Positions 9,007-16,045 of a DNA stretch of 56,614 bases are shown here, piece after piece. The stretch is from positions 1 to 56,614 of IMG/VR virus record IMGVR_UViG_3300005537_000031. One strand, given 5' to 3'. The translations under genes were made by a program, and so were the position numbers. Position 1 is the first letter of the stretch. Each line of letters starts with the position of its first letter. The notes beneath the pieces are model-generated. The model was not told the DNA's origin and searched no databases. It worked only from the letters and a program-made list of their open reading frames with translations. This DNA comes from a virus.

Positions 9007-9264
9007 TTAGGCGGTGCCTAATAGATCCACTACCGAGGTTGCGGCCTCAATCGCGGTGATGTCCGCCGGATCATAGGCCACGTAGACGGTCACCGTGTCA
9101 CCCACGTTCCACTGTGCGATACAGGCCGGGGCGATGGCCAGCACGACTTGGGGATTGGCCGCGCTGCGGGCGGACTTGGAGGTAATCGTGACGGAGGTGT
9201 AGCCGCTCCTGCCAGGGGCCTTGCCGAGTATTTGTCCGGTGATTCTGCCTACGATTCCTGCCAT
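9007..9264 (-). CDS. Small beta-rich virion protein
   Basis: An 85-residue protein, rich in Val, Ala and Thr. A basic N-terminus (MAGIVGRITGQILGKAPGRS) is followed by alternating hydrophobic strands. It sits between the adaptor and another small beta protein in the structural operon. The 74 bases on its downstream side hold only the ribosome-binding site of the next gene and no clear signal. It could be a decoration or neck-associated protein. No family was recognised. Confidence 0.65.
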   Translation of the reverse strand: MAGIVGRITGQILGKAPGRSGYTSVTITSKSARSAANPQVVLAIAPACIAQWNVGDTVTVYVAYDPADITAIEAATSVVDLLGTA

Positions 9265-9280
9265 GAGGTTTCTATTGCTC

Positions 9281-9712
9281 CTAGGTCAGGGCTACTTCAA
9301 CGTCCGCCGTGGCCTGTGTCGTAGTGCCTGACTGTGCGAAGGTGAAGGACACGCTGGTGATTCCCAGATCGGTGTTGAACTCTCCGCTGTAGTCGATGCC
9401 AGCTCCAGCCGTGGTTGGCCCCATGATGTCCACGGTGAGGGTCGTGGTGCCGTCAGTGACGGTCACGGTCACGGTGTCTATGGTGGCTGCGTTGACCGCA
9501 GACGTACGAATGCGGAACTTTCCGCGCGTAGGAGCGGGGCCGCCACCTGTATTGAAGGCAGTACCTCCAGCGGGGGTTGTGGCACCAGTGGCGGGAATGA
9601 CGATGGCCGCAGGTGCCCCGCCCGTGAGGCTGGTTCCGATTACAAAGCCGTAGTTGGACGCGGCACCGTAGCCGGTGAAAGACTCTTTTATTGTCCTAAC
9701 AAATGCAGGCAT
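9281..9712 (-). CDS. Putative capsid decoration / Ig-like protein
   Basis: A 143-residue, Thr/Ala/Gly/Val-rich protein with a repeated beta-strand pattern and very few charged residues (MPAFVRTIKESFTGYG start). This composition is typical of small decoration or head-fibre proteins. It lies one gene downstream of the major capsid gene, separated from it only by the homing-endonuclease-like gene. It probably belonged next to the capsid gene before that insertion. Assignment is by composition and place. Confidence 0.65.
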   Translation of the reverse strand: MPAFVRTIKESFTGYGAASNYGFVIGTSLTGGAPAAIVIPATGATTPAGGTAFNTGGGPAPTRGKFRIRTSAVNAATIDTVTVTVTDGTTTLTVDIMGPTTAGAGIDYSGEFNTDLGITSVSFTFAQSGTTTQATADVEVALT

Positions 9713-9836
9713 CTCATGCCTCCTTCAATCTTGCAATCTTATGTAACCACCCCTGCGGTTGTTGCACCGGAGGGTGATGCAGTGGCACCCCCCGGCTTTC
9801 CCTCCAGAGGTGTTGCCACCGCTGGCCCGGAAGTTA

Positions 9837-10334
9837 TTAGTGAACCGTGTCCGTCACGGGAGCCGGTTCAGCTACTTCTTGAATCGGCCGCTCCCACGGA
9901 CATTTTTCAAACCGCAACTCTTTGCGAATGATCTCTCGCTGAAGTATTGTCTCTACAGTCAGGGGAGTACGACCCTTGCCTAGAGTGCGGCGGTATTCCA
10001 AAATCAACTGTGCCTGGCGTCCCTTGACGAGGAAGAACGGCATACAGCGCGCAAGGATTTCGTCGATGTCCGCACCATTGACGTGCCAGTACCACATCTG
10101 CGAATTGGTTCCACCGCCGCCCTTGTGATAGTTCCCACCAAACGTGTCCTTCAACCAACGCATAGGAGCTTCGCAGGACTGCACCACGTTTATACGTGCG
10201 GCATGGTACGTGTTCTTCCTAGCCTTGCCGCTAGGGATTATGAGCAGACACCCTTCGGTGTCAATCCAAGTGGCAAGACGTGCGAAGTCTATGTCAGGCA
10301 CCTGATCGTAATTTCTCGGTTTCGTTTTGCTCAT
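9837..10334 (-). CDS. LAGLIDADG-type homing endonuclease-like protein
   Basis: A 165-residue protein with one LAGLIDADG-like motif near residue 20 (LATWIDTEGCLLI). The acidic catalytic residue (Asp/Glu in the DTEG core) is retained, and a typical basic beta-sheet region follows. A single motif suggests it would act as a homodimer. It stands free, 25 bases after the capsid stop codon and before the decoration gene, so it is neither inside an intron nor an intein. The 120 bases after its end hold no convincing gene. The family generates double-strand breaks that promote its own spread. Confidence 0.75.
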   Translation of the reverse strand: MSKTKPRNYDQVPDIDFARLATWIDTEGCLLIIPSGKARKNTYHAARINVVQSCEAPMRWLKDTFGGNYHKGGGGTNSQMWYWHVNGADIDEILARCMPFFLVKGRQAQLILEYRRTLGKGRTPLTVETILQREIIRKELRFEKCPWERPIQEVAEPAPVTDTVH

Positions 10335-10359
10335 ATAAACTTAGCGATTGTTAGTCAAA

Positions 10360-11346
10360 TCAGGCGATTCCTGTTATTTTTATCCCCATCCTGGGCGATA
10401 TGTTTGACAATTGCCAGGTTAAATAAAGTGTGGAGACCAAAACTCGCTGATTTGTAGGTTTCATGAACGGATCGACGTTAAAATAATCCGCTTCATGAAA
10501 CACCGGGAACATGTACTTCGAGTTCAACAGATACGCCACGTTCGCGGGGCAGAAGAAATCCGGAATCGTGATGGCGTTGTTGAACAGGAAGTGGTTGCGG
10601 AACCCCACCTGCAAGGCTTCGTCGTCCTGCATGCCCTGGCCGAAGCGGATCAGCCCGGTGAATGCGTTCTTGAAGTTGGCGTACCGCGTGCGGTCCATCG
10701 GGAACATGTCCGGCTCGTCGTAGCCCCAGGTCACGGTCTGGTAGGCGACTTCGGCCACGGAGGCTTGGAGGTTGCCGCCGCCGTTGGCCTGGTTCGCTGG
10801 CGGCTGGAAGAAAGCGTTCGCAGCCTGGGAGCGGTCGATGCCCGCGATCACGTTGGCCGTCTGGCCGACCCAGCTGTCGATGTCGTCGATGTCGTTGGTC
10901 GTGTTCTGCGGGGCGGTGTGCCAGAGCGCGCGGGAGAGTTTTTGCAGGAAGCTCGCGGATGCCGTCTGATACTTCGCCCGGATGATGTCGAGGTTCCCGG
11001 CCCCGCCGCGGTTCAGGATGATATCGGTGATCGGAATCACGATCGGCTGCCGGATCGGACGCCACTGCTGGTTGGCTGGCTGGATCGAGTCCACCACGGA
11101 GGTGTCCAGGAGCTGATCGCCGAAGTAGGATCCACCGGGGGTTTCTTCCTGGTTGATCTCGGGGAAGATCAGCTCGCCCGCGCCGAACTTCTTGCCCTCG
11201 CGGGTGAAGCCCCAGAACACGGGGGAGGGGCGGAACACGTTGTCACCGAGCACCGGGACGATGTACTTCTGCGAGATGGCGTTGACGGTGTTCGAGAGTT
11301 GGACCGGCGGGGAAGCTAGTCCGAGTCCTACGACGCTGGGTGCCAT
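10360..11346 (-). CDS. Major capsid protein (HK97-like fold expected)
   Basis: A 328-residue protein encoded directly after the scaffold-like gene, in the position of the major capsid protein. It has an N-terminal arm (residues 1-60), a Pro/Gln/Trp-rich stretch (WRPIRQPIVIP near residue 95), a long helix with Leu/Ala/Ser (about 120-140), and an Asp/Met/Phe-rich beta region. It ends in hydrophobic strands. Length and gene order (portal, small genes, scaffold, capsid) fit podovirus and HK97-type heads. No cleavage site or protease gene was seen, in agreement with a separate scaffold. Confidence 0.85.
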   Translation of the reverse strand: MAPSVVGLGLASPPVQLSNTVNAISQKYIVPVLGDNVFRPSPVFWGFTREGKKFGAGELIFPEINQEETPGGSYFGDQLLDTSVVDSIQPANQQWRPIRQPIVIPITDIILNRGGAGNLDIIRAKYQTASASFLQKLSRALWHTAPQNTTNDIDDIDSWVGQTANVIAGIDRSQAANAFFQPPANQANGGGNLQASVAEVAYQTVTWGYDEPDMFPMDRTRYANFKNAFTGLIRFGQGMQDDEALQVGFRNHFLFNNAITIPDFFCPANVAYLLNSKYMFPVFHEADYFNVDPFMKPTNQRVLVSTLYLTWQLSNISPRMGIKITGIA

Positions 11347-11423
11347 GTTGTTGCTCCTTCGCTTGCGCTGAGTAAATTCTTTGCTGCGTTATTGTGTTAC
11401 TGCGTTATTGCACTATTACGTTA
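11347..11423 (-). repeat. Short AT-rich direct repeats between scaffold and capsid genes
   Basis: The gap contains repeated CTGCGTTATTG units and variants (GCGTTATTGTGTTACTGCGT is one stretch), with a further ACGTTATTACTGC copy near the scaffold end. On the coding strand the unit reads CAATAACGCAG. The capsid ribosome-binding site follows. The repeats may separate expression of scaffold and capsid, but no hairpin or promoter was recognised. Confidence 0.45.
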
Positions 11424-12281
11424 TTACTGCACGCCGCCTGCGGGAACGCCCGCCAGCATGCGCTGGATGTCTGAATCGTTCAGTGCCTCGTGAAGCTGGT
11501 GCTCAATAGTATGGGTGCGTCCCTTGCCATCGACTGGAGGCTTCATGTGCGAGTGGCCGGGAGCGCCCGCTCCGGGGCGAACACTGTCAGCGAGGGCTTG
11601 CTGCCTCGCACGCTCAGCTCCACGGGCCTCGGCGGCTTCGATCTCCTTCTTATGCCGGGCCTCATAGGTCAGGTCTTGGACTGCCTTGTTGATGTTGTAC
11701 CTGCCGGTCTTATCGCGGAGGTTGTTCTCGTCCGCGTACTTCAGCGCGGTCTGGAGATCGAGCTTCACGCCTTCGGGGATGTCCTTGGAGAGATCACGGA
11801 ACGACCGCTCGTAGTGATCGTCCATGTTCACCTTCAGCGCGATGCCGAGGGCCTTGCGGGTGTCGGCCAGCTCCTTGGACATCTTGTCAGCTGCGGCCTT
11901 GACCTCAGCGACGCCGAATTTCTTTTCCAGAGCGGTGATCACTGCCGGGTCGATATCGGCGAGTGGATCGTCGGAGGGTTTATTGTCACCTCCGCCAGCC
12001 GCACCGCGAGGCTTGATGTCGTCCAGCTGCCCCTCGATCAGCTTATCAATGGGGATGCCCATCTTGTCGGCCACGGTCTGTAGCGTATTCGCCAGCGCGG
12101 ACTGCGCGCGAACCAGATTCGCCTCGCGGGCTTCGAGTTCGGCGGTCGAGCCGCCTTCCGATTCCGCGTCCATCGAGCGGAGTTCGCCCACGGTGAAGGA
12201 CTCGTCCCCGACGGCGATCACGAGATCGTCCTTCAGGGATTTGTTTTCGATGATTTTCTGCAATTTTCCGGGCTTCTTCAT
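11424..12281 (-). CDS. Scaffolding protein
   Basis: A 285-residue, highly charged, helix-rich protein with an acidic centre (a Pro/Asp-rich stretch around residues 100-115). Long coiled-coil-forming segments rich in Glu, Lys, Ala and Arg cover about 120-235. The C-terminus contains a basic and His-rich segment, as seen in scaffolds that bind capsid protein. It lies directly upstream of the capsid gene. This composition and order are the standard signature of phage scaffolds, which guide procapsid assembly and then leave. Confidence 0.8.
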   Translation of the reverse strand: MKKPGKLQKIIENKSLKDDLVIAVGDESFTVGELRSMDAESEGGSTAELEAREANLVRAQSALANTLQTVADKMGIPIDKLIEGQLDDIKPRGAAGGGDNKPSDDPLADIDPAVITALEKKFGVAEVKAAADKMSKELADTRKALGIALKVNMDDHYERSFRDLSKDIPEGVKLDLQTALKYADENNLRDKTGRYNINKAVQDLTYEARHKKEIEAAEARGAERARQQALADSVRPGAGAPGHSHMKPPVDGKGRTHTIEHQLHEALNDSDIQRMLAGVPAGGVQ

Positions 12282-12302
12282 TGTCGTCTCCTAAAACTTG
12301 TG

Positions 12303-12731
12303 TTACATTCCGCCGCCGCCCATGTCATCCCCGCCACCACCACCCGCCTGTTGCATCATCCCCGGAGGGAGATTCGCCGAGTTGGCGATCTGCGGTCGCA
12401 CCGCGTTGAGCGTGGCTGCCGCCTTCTGGATGGGTTCCTTGGCCTTGGAGATGGCTTTCTGGGCGTCGGCGATCTTCTGCGCCGCGTCGGGGACCTGGGT
12501 AATCATCTGGATGTAGAGCGATGACAGCGCCTGGTTGATCTTGTCCAGGATTTTGATTGCGGCCTGAGGGTCTGCGCCCTGCATGCCTTGGTACTGGGAC
12601 TGGAGCTGGTCACCCGCCACGTCCGGTGAGGCTACGCCAGCCGCTCCGCCACCGGGGGATCCACGCTGGGCGAGCCGCTCCATGATCTTCTGCGTTAACA
12701 GAGCGGACATCGGACTGGTGCCAGCGGCCAC
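12303..12731 (-). CDS. Helical Gln/Ala-rich head-associated protein
   Basis: A 142-residue protein starting with GTG at 12731, preceded by GAGGGGATAAC. An Ala/Gln/Lys helix (about residues 55-115) is followed by a Met/Gly/Asp-rich end of glycine runs. It is located between portal and scaffold genes. The composition resembles small head assembly proteins. No family was recognised. Confidence 0.65.
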   Translation of the reverse strand: MAAGTSPMSALLTQKIMERLAQRGSPGGGAAGVASPDVAGDQLQSQYQGMQGADPQAAIKILDKINQALSSLYIQMITQVPDAAQKIADAQKAISKAKEPIQKAAATLNAVRPQIANSANLPPGMMQQAGGGGGDDMGGGGM

Positions 12732-12734
12732 CGG

Positions 12735-12851
12735 TTATCCCCTCTTACCCTTGCGCATGGCGCGCTTGGAGTTGTGGGACTTGTGGCGGATAGTGCCGCG
12801 CATGCCATACTGGCCACGGCCCATCAGTGATTTTCCCTTGCGGTGAGACAT
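12735..12851 (-). CDS. Tiny Arg/Lys/His-rich protein (38 aa)
   Basis: ATG at 12851 follows a GGAGG-type site with suitable spacing. The product begins MSHRKGKSLMGRGQYGMRGT and continues with RHKSHNSKR, so roughly two fifths of the residues are basic and there is no acidic residue. Such composition suggests binding to DNA or to acidic protein surfaces in the head. It is one of several tiny basic proteins in this interval. It is too short for a family assignment. Confidence 0.6.
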   Translation of the reverse strand: MSHRKGKSLMGRGQYGMRGTIRHKSHNSKRAMRKGKRG

Positions 12852-12861
12852 CGCGGGCCTC

Positions 12862-13023
12862 CTATTTCTTACCCTTCTTGCCGGGGATGAAGCCGAGCGG
12901 GTCGCCAGGCTTCAGGACTGGCGAGTTGTTGACTCCCGGACCTTTTTCGCCCTTGGGAGCTCCCACGGTCAGCGGGGACTTCAGGATTTCCTTATCGAAT
13001 GTGTTTCCGAACCGTTCCGGCAT
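12862..13023 (-). CDS. Small Lys/Pro/Gly-rich protein (53 aa)
   Basis: ATG at 13023 is preceded by a strong AGGAGG site. The product is Lys-, Pro- and Gly-rich, with a basic end (PGKKGKK). It is the middle member of a run of short basic genes between the portal and scaffold genes. No domain was recognised. Its preserved ribosome-binding site and tight spacing to the next gene support that it is real. Confidence 0.6.
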   Translation of the reverse strand: MPERFGNTFDKEILKSPLTVGAPKGEKGPGVNNSPVLKPGDPLGFIPGKKGKK

Positions 13024-13061
13024 GATGTACCTCCTCACGCAATCGGTTGATGAATCCCGCC

Positions 13062-13084
13062 CCGGCAGGTGCGTGGCCTGCCGG
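13062..13084. other. Perfect 8-bp hairpin in the small-gene cluster
   Basis: CCGGCAGG (13062-13069) pairs with CCTGCCGG (13077-13084) across a 7-nt loop. It lies in a 111-base gap between two tiny genes. No U-run follows on either strand, so it may be an RNA-processing or stability element. Confidence 0.5.
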
Positions 13085-13134
13085 ACACGAGATAACTAAG
13101 CTGTGTTTCCCCTTGTTAATTCTCGCTTCCGGAA

Positions 13135-13188
13135 TTACTTCCGTCCGCGATGCTTACGATGACCGCCACGTTTGTGCTTTCTCGCCAT
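13135..13188 (-). CDS. 17-residue basic micropeptide
   Basis: The complete product is MARKHKRGGHRKHRGRK: 12 of 17 residues are Lys, Arg or His and none is acidic. ATG at 13188 lies 8 nt after a near-perfect AAGGAGGA ribosome-binding site, the best evidence that so short a frame is translated. It resembles a protamine-like DNA-binding tail. It stands next to the other tiny basic genes between portal and scaffold. Confidence 0.55.
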   Translation of the reverse strand: MARKHKRGGHRKHRGRK

Positions 13189-13293
13189 GGTAGTGATCCT
13201 CCTTCGCTGGTATTAGCCTGCGTACTGTGCTTGCTGCATACCGCCCGAGGCGCGAAGGCCAGCGCTAACGGGAGGTTCCGGGGAACTTGGATT

Positions 13294-13575
13294 CTATGTG
13301 GCCATCGCCATCTCCATCTCGGGAGTCACCGCCGGATTCGGATATCTCGCGTCGCCGTAGAGATCGATCATCGTCTGCGCGGAGCGCAGGAGATATGCCT
13401 CGAACTCATCGTCGCGAGGATATTGCTCCCGGCACGATGCGTGGATTTCCATCGAGGGTGAGAGTACTCCGTCGATGGCAACCTGCACGTCGAAGTACTC
13501 GCCCTCCTTGCGGAAGCGGATGATCTCGAACTGCGGAGGCCGTGCTGCTGTGGTCACGGGGAGAGCATACAGCAA
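13294..13575 (-). CDS. Hypothetical protein (93 aa) with in-frame extension after TAG
   Basis: A mixed alpha/beta protein with an acidic, Met-rich end (TPEMEMAMAT). It ends in TAG at 13294-13296. The same frame then continues for 26 protein-like Pro/Ser/Gly/Ala-rich codons to a TAA at 13213. No gene start explains that stretch. It could be a readthrough extension or a decayed end. No family was recognised. The gene lies in the leftward operon between portal-proximal genes and the tiny basic genes. Confidence 0.6.
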   Translation of the reverse strand: MLYALPVTTAARPPQFEIIRFRKEGEYFDVQVAIDGVLSPSMEIHASCREQYPRDDEFEAYLLRSAQTMIDLYGDARYPNPAVTPEMEMAMAT

Positions 13576-13626
13576 GGGTGGAAGGATTATGTATTGGTTA
13601 TGACAGTGATGCGGAACGCGGGAGGC

Positions 13627-13842
13627 TCAGATGATGTTCTGTATCCACAAGCGTCCCCGTCGATCTCTCATGTGCGGGATGGAGAACGCGGAGAGGCGAC
13701 CGGTGCGGTGCCACATGTAGACCGTGTTCAGCGGGCGGTGGACAGCACGGGCGTATTCAGCTGGAGTAAGCCAGTGGTTACGCCACTCCATGCGGAGGAG
13801 GGTAGAGCAGTCGGCGATGACGGGGAGGATGGATTCGCTCAT
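13627..13842 (-). CDS. Small helix-turn-helix DNA-binding protein
   Basis: A 71-residue protein. Its central part (WLTPAEYARAVHRPLNTVYM, then WHRTGRL) reads as a MerR/excisionase-type winged helix-turn-helix: a W/L-T-x-x-E-Y-A start, a turn with R/V/H, then a recognition helix ending in W-x-x-x-G-R-L. Such domains bind DNA in phage regulators and excisionases. No integrase is present, so a regulatory role is more plausible than excision. It overlaps the next upstream gene by four bases inside the virion operon. Confidence 0.65.
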   Translation of the reverse strand: MSESILPVIADCSTLLRMEWRNHWLTPAEYARAVHRPLNTVYMWHRTGRLSAFSIPHMRDRRGRLWIQNII

Positions 13843-14030
13843 GTTAACTTGTCACCATTAAGCCAATCTGTCATTGGCTTCAAGCCACTCACGTTGTCGA
13901 ACATTTCATATTCAAAATCTTCTGCAAGACAATTATTTGCCTGCTCACGTTCAAAGTCATCCACGGCTTCGCGTAATTTATTTATTACTTCTTTTTTGGT
14001 CTTACCGGATGCAGTAACCACGGCCATCAT
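13839..14030 (-). CDS. Small acidic hypothetical protein (63 aa)
   Basis: The start ATG at 14030 overlaps the portal stop codon (ATGATGA) and has a good AAAGGAG site. The product has a Lys-rich N-terminal helix (TKKEVINKLREAVDDFE), then an acidic part with Tyr/Phe. The shape suits a small helical protein. It is coupled to the portal gene. The function is unknown. Confidence 0.6.
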   Translation of the reverse strand: MMAVVTASGKTKKEVINKLREAVDDFEREQANNCLAEDFEYEMFDNVSGLKPMTDWLNGDKLT

Positions 14031-15772
14031 CGTCTCACTCCTTTGGCTCTTGATAACGCCTCCAGCGCCATTTCCTGCTCGTGCTCCCGCGCTATCTCCT
14101 CCGCATGCGGGAAGTTCAGCATGTTCAACCCACGGCGCACGGAAAGTATCTTGTTCTTCATCAGCTCCGGGGCCATCTTGCGGAGCACCGTCTGTGATAG
14201 TGGCTGGATGGAGGCCTCGTCCACCTCCACGTCGAAGATGTCCGGGCGACCCTGCATGAGGTAGTCCAGCGGCTTCCACTCGACCGGCTTGCGGCCTTCG
14301 TCGGAGGGCACGAGGTTGGTGCGGCGAAGGTGATAGAACCTGGCCATAGAGTAGAACCACAGTTCAGAGAACAGTTGGAACGATACTGCGCCGAGGCGAC
14401 CCCGTAACTGTGTCAACCCCTGCGCACGGAGCACGGACTCGTCATACAACTCTGGACTGAGGTTCCCTGCCCCGGGATTGCCCGAACGCGCGGGCGTAAA
14501 TCCCTGCAACGCCTTCTGCCGGTCGAGTAGACTCGCTGGTATCTGAGTGAAATGCGCTGGCATCTGCGACGGAAACACGCACTGCGGCACCTGCGACTGG
14601 GGATTGATGACGCAGACCTCGCCGGGAATGCCACCGAACGCCTCCACGTCGATGCCGGTGTTCGAATGGATGAACCAGATGCCGTTGTTCAGACGCACGG
14701 CGTTCTCAAACACTCCAGTCATCAGGCGTTCGGCCACGTTCTGGAGGGTCACGGAGTAGCGAATCGCAGGGACTCCCCAGATGCCGAACAGTGGAGGCAT
14801 GGACCAGAACGGCACCGTGGGGAACATGCCCAGCGGCCAGGGGTTGTCGCCGTCGGAGAGGATGCGCCCTTCGCACTCGATGATAAGGCGGCCATTCGGG
14901 TATTTCCATTCCAGGTCGGGGGAGGTGCCGTTGCCGCGGTTCTTGTCCGGGTCGGTGATCTCTCCGCCAGGGAGTTGTTTCTTTTCCACGCGACTGGCGA
15001 TGCGGGTGTAATCCTGGCAGTAGGTGTAGCGAACACGCAGGCGGGGGTCGAACGGCGCGGCTTTGTTCGAGGGCAGACCTCCGACGGATGACATCGGGCC
15101 ATCGGGCATCGTGAGTCCGGTTCCCGCTGGGCCGAGGAGAGAGTGTCGCGGTGTAGTGGTGGGCCGGGATTTCAATCCGACTGAAGTCAAGGGCCAGCGG
15201 CGACGGATTTCATCGACGTGGATGTAGTCTTCGAGAATTTCAAACGAGCGGTCGAGGTCATAGTCCGTCACCGGATCGGGATAGTAGCTGGCGGGATTCC
15301 TCGCCTTGGCCCAGAGCATGCCCTTGCCACCACGGGCTTCGGGGTTGAGTCCAATCTGTAGAACTCCCAGCCCGCCGAACAGCGACCACAGCATCGCGAA
15401 CATCGCGTGGTAATTCACCCTCGCCTTGCGCCACTCGGCTTGGAAGGTCTTCTCGCGGTCTTCCTCCTGCGCGCCGGACTGCTGATTCGTTATATAAACA
15501 CGCGGGCTGCTCTCGCTGAGGTCGTTGGCCTCGTAGAGCATCAGCGTTTGCAACTCAGGGATTTTTATGGACGGGCGGAACGTGGGGACAGGGCTGCCGG
15601 ATGCTCCGCTGTCGGAAAGGGTGTAGAACTCCTGAATGTCTTGGAGATAATTCTGGCCGAGTACCTTGTCACGCTGCTCCGCTGATAATCTTTGCCACTC
15701 GTCCAGGTGGCGAGAAAGTGGAGAGATATCGGCGGAGTCGCCGGACTTCTTCGTGGTGAATGCGGTTGCCAT
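14027..15772 (-). CDS. Portal protein
   Basis: A 581-residue protein in the position of the portal, between terminase-proximal genes and the head genes. Typical portal elements are visible: an N-terminal helical region, a LxLYEANDL segment near residue 80, a conserved W/L-G-G-L-G-V-x-Q-I-G pattern near 150, Pro/Tyr-rich clip-like sequences (NPASYYPDPVTDYDLDRSFE), and a long helical C-terminal third ending in Arg. The protein would form the dodecameric DNA channel at the head vertex. Its ATG overlaps the TAA of the upstream small gene. Length and gene order match podovirus portals. Confidence 0.8.
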   Translation of the reverse strand: MATAFTTKKSGDSADISPLSRHLDEWQRLSAEQRDKVLGQNYLQDIQEFYTLSDSGASGSPVPTFRPSIKIPELQTLMLYEANDLSESSPRVYITNQQSGAQEEDREKTFQAEWRKARVNYHAMFAMLWSLFGGLGVLQIGLNPEARGGKGMLWAKARNPASYYPDPVTDYDLDRSFEILEDYIHVDEIRRRWPLTSVGLKSRPTTTPRHSLLGPAGTGLTMPDGPMSSVGGLPSNKAAPFDPRLRVRYTYCQDYTRIASRVEKKQLPGGEITDPDKNRGNGTSPDLEWKYPNGRLIIECEGRILSDGDNPWPLGMFPTVPFWSMPPLFGIWGVPAIRYSVTLQNVAERLMTGVFENAVRLNNGIWFIHSNTGIDVEAFGGIPGEVCVINPQSQVPQCVFPSQMPAHFTQIPASLLDRQKALQGFTPARSGNPGAGNLSPELYDESVLRAQGLTQLRGRLGAVSFQLFSELWFYSMARFYHLRRTNLVPSDEGRKPVEWKPLDYLMQGRPDIFDVEVDEASIQPLSQTVLRKMAPELMKNKILSVRRGLNMLNFPHAEEIAREHEQEMALEALSRAKGVRR

Positions 15773-15903
15773 TAGTCTAACAAGAAGTAGTAACGCCTCT
15801 CTGGCAGGTAAACTGAGAACCCCACCGCTTCCTCGGGAAGATAACAGTTAAACTTCCTCAAGGCCTCGCGCCGCGTTATCGCTCTGCCAATGGTTCTACA
15901 CAT
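15772..15903 (-). CDS. Small basic hypothetical protein (43 aa)
   Basis: ATG at 15903, TAA at 15774-15772, sharing the A of TAATG with the portal start. The product is Arg/Leu/Tyr-rich (MCRTIGRAITRREALRKFN start). The overlap with the portal start suggests translational coupling. No family was recognised. Confidence 0.5.
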   Translation of the reverse strand: MCRTIGRAITRREALRKFNCYLPEEAVGFSVYLPERRYYFLLD

Positions 15904-15905
15904 GA

Positions 15906-16043
15906 TTATTTCCGCTTCCCCGGTCGCGGCGGAGTCATACGGTTCGGTGACTTCGTGCCGTGACGCAGCCGTGGCCCACGCTGGGCCTCTTCGTTCGTGC
16001 CTCCGTAGTTGTTGTCCGCGATGACAATCGGCCCCTTGGCCAT
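15906..16043 (-). CDS. Small basic Pro/Arg/Lys-rich protein (45 aa)
   Basis: ATG at 16043, TAA at 15908-15906, with tight spacing to both neighbours. The N-terminus is neutral (MAKGPIVIADNNYGGTNEEA) and the rest strongly basic, with Arg/Pro/Lys and a KRK end. It resembles the other basic mini-proteins near the head genes. The function is unknown. Confidence 0.55.
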   Translation of the reverse strand: MAKGPIVIADNNYGGTNEEAQRGPRLRHGTKSPNRMTPPRPGKRK

Positions 16044-16045
16044 GG

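Noticed and set aside
9713-9836. A possible 40-codon Gly/Cys/Arg frame between the homing endonuclease and the decoration gene
   Set aside because: It has no start codon with a site and its composition is not protein-like; the gap probably holds only the next ribosome-binding site.
10495-11319. A 274-codon plus-strand frame opposite the capsid gene
   Set aside because: It is a Val/Glu/Arg/Gly-rich shadow caused by the GC-rich third positions of the capsid gene.
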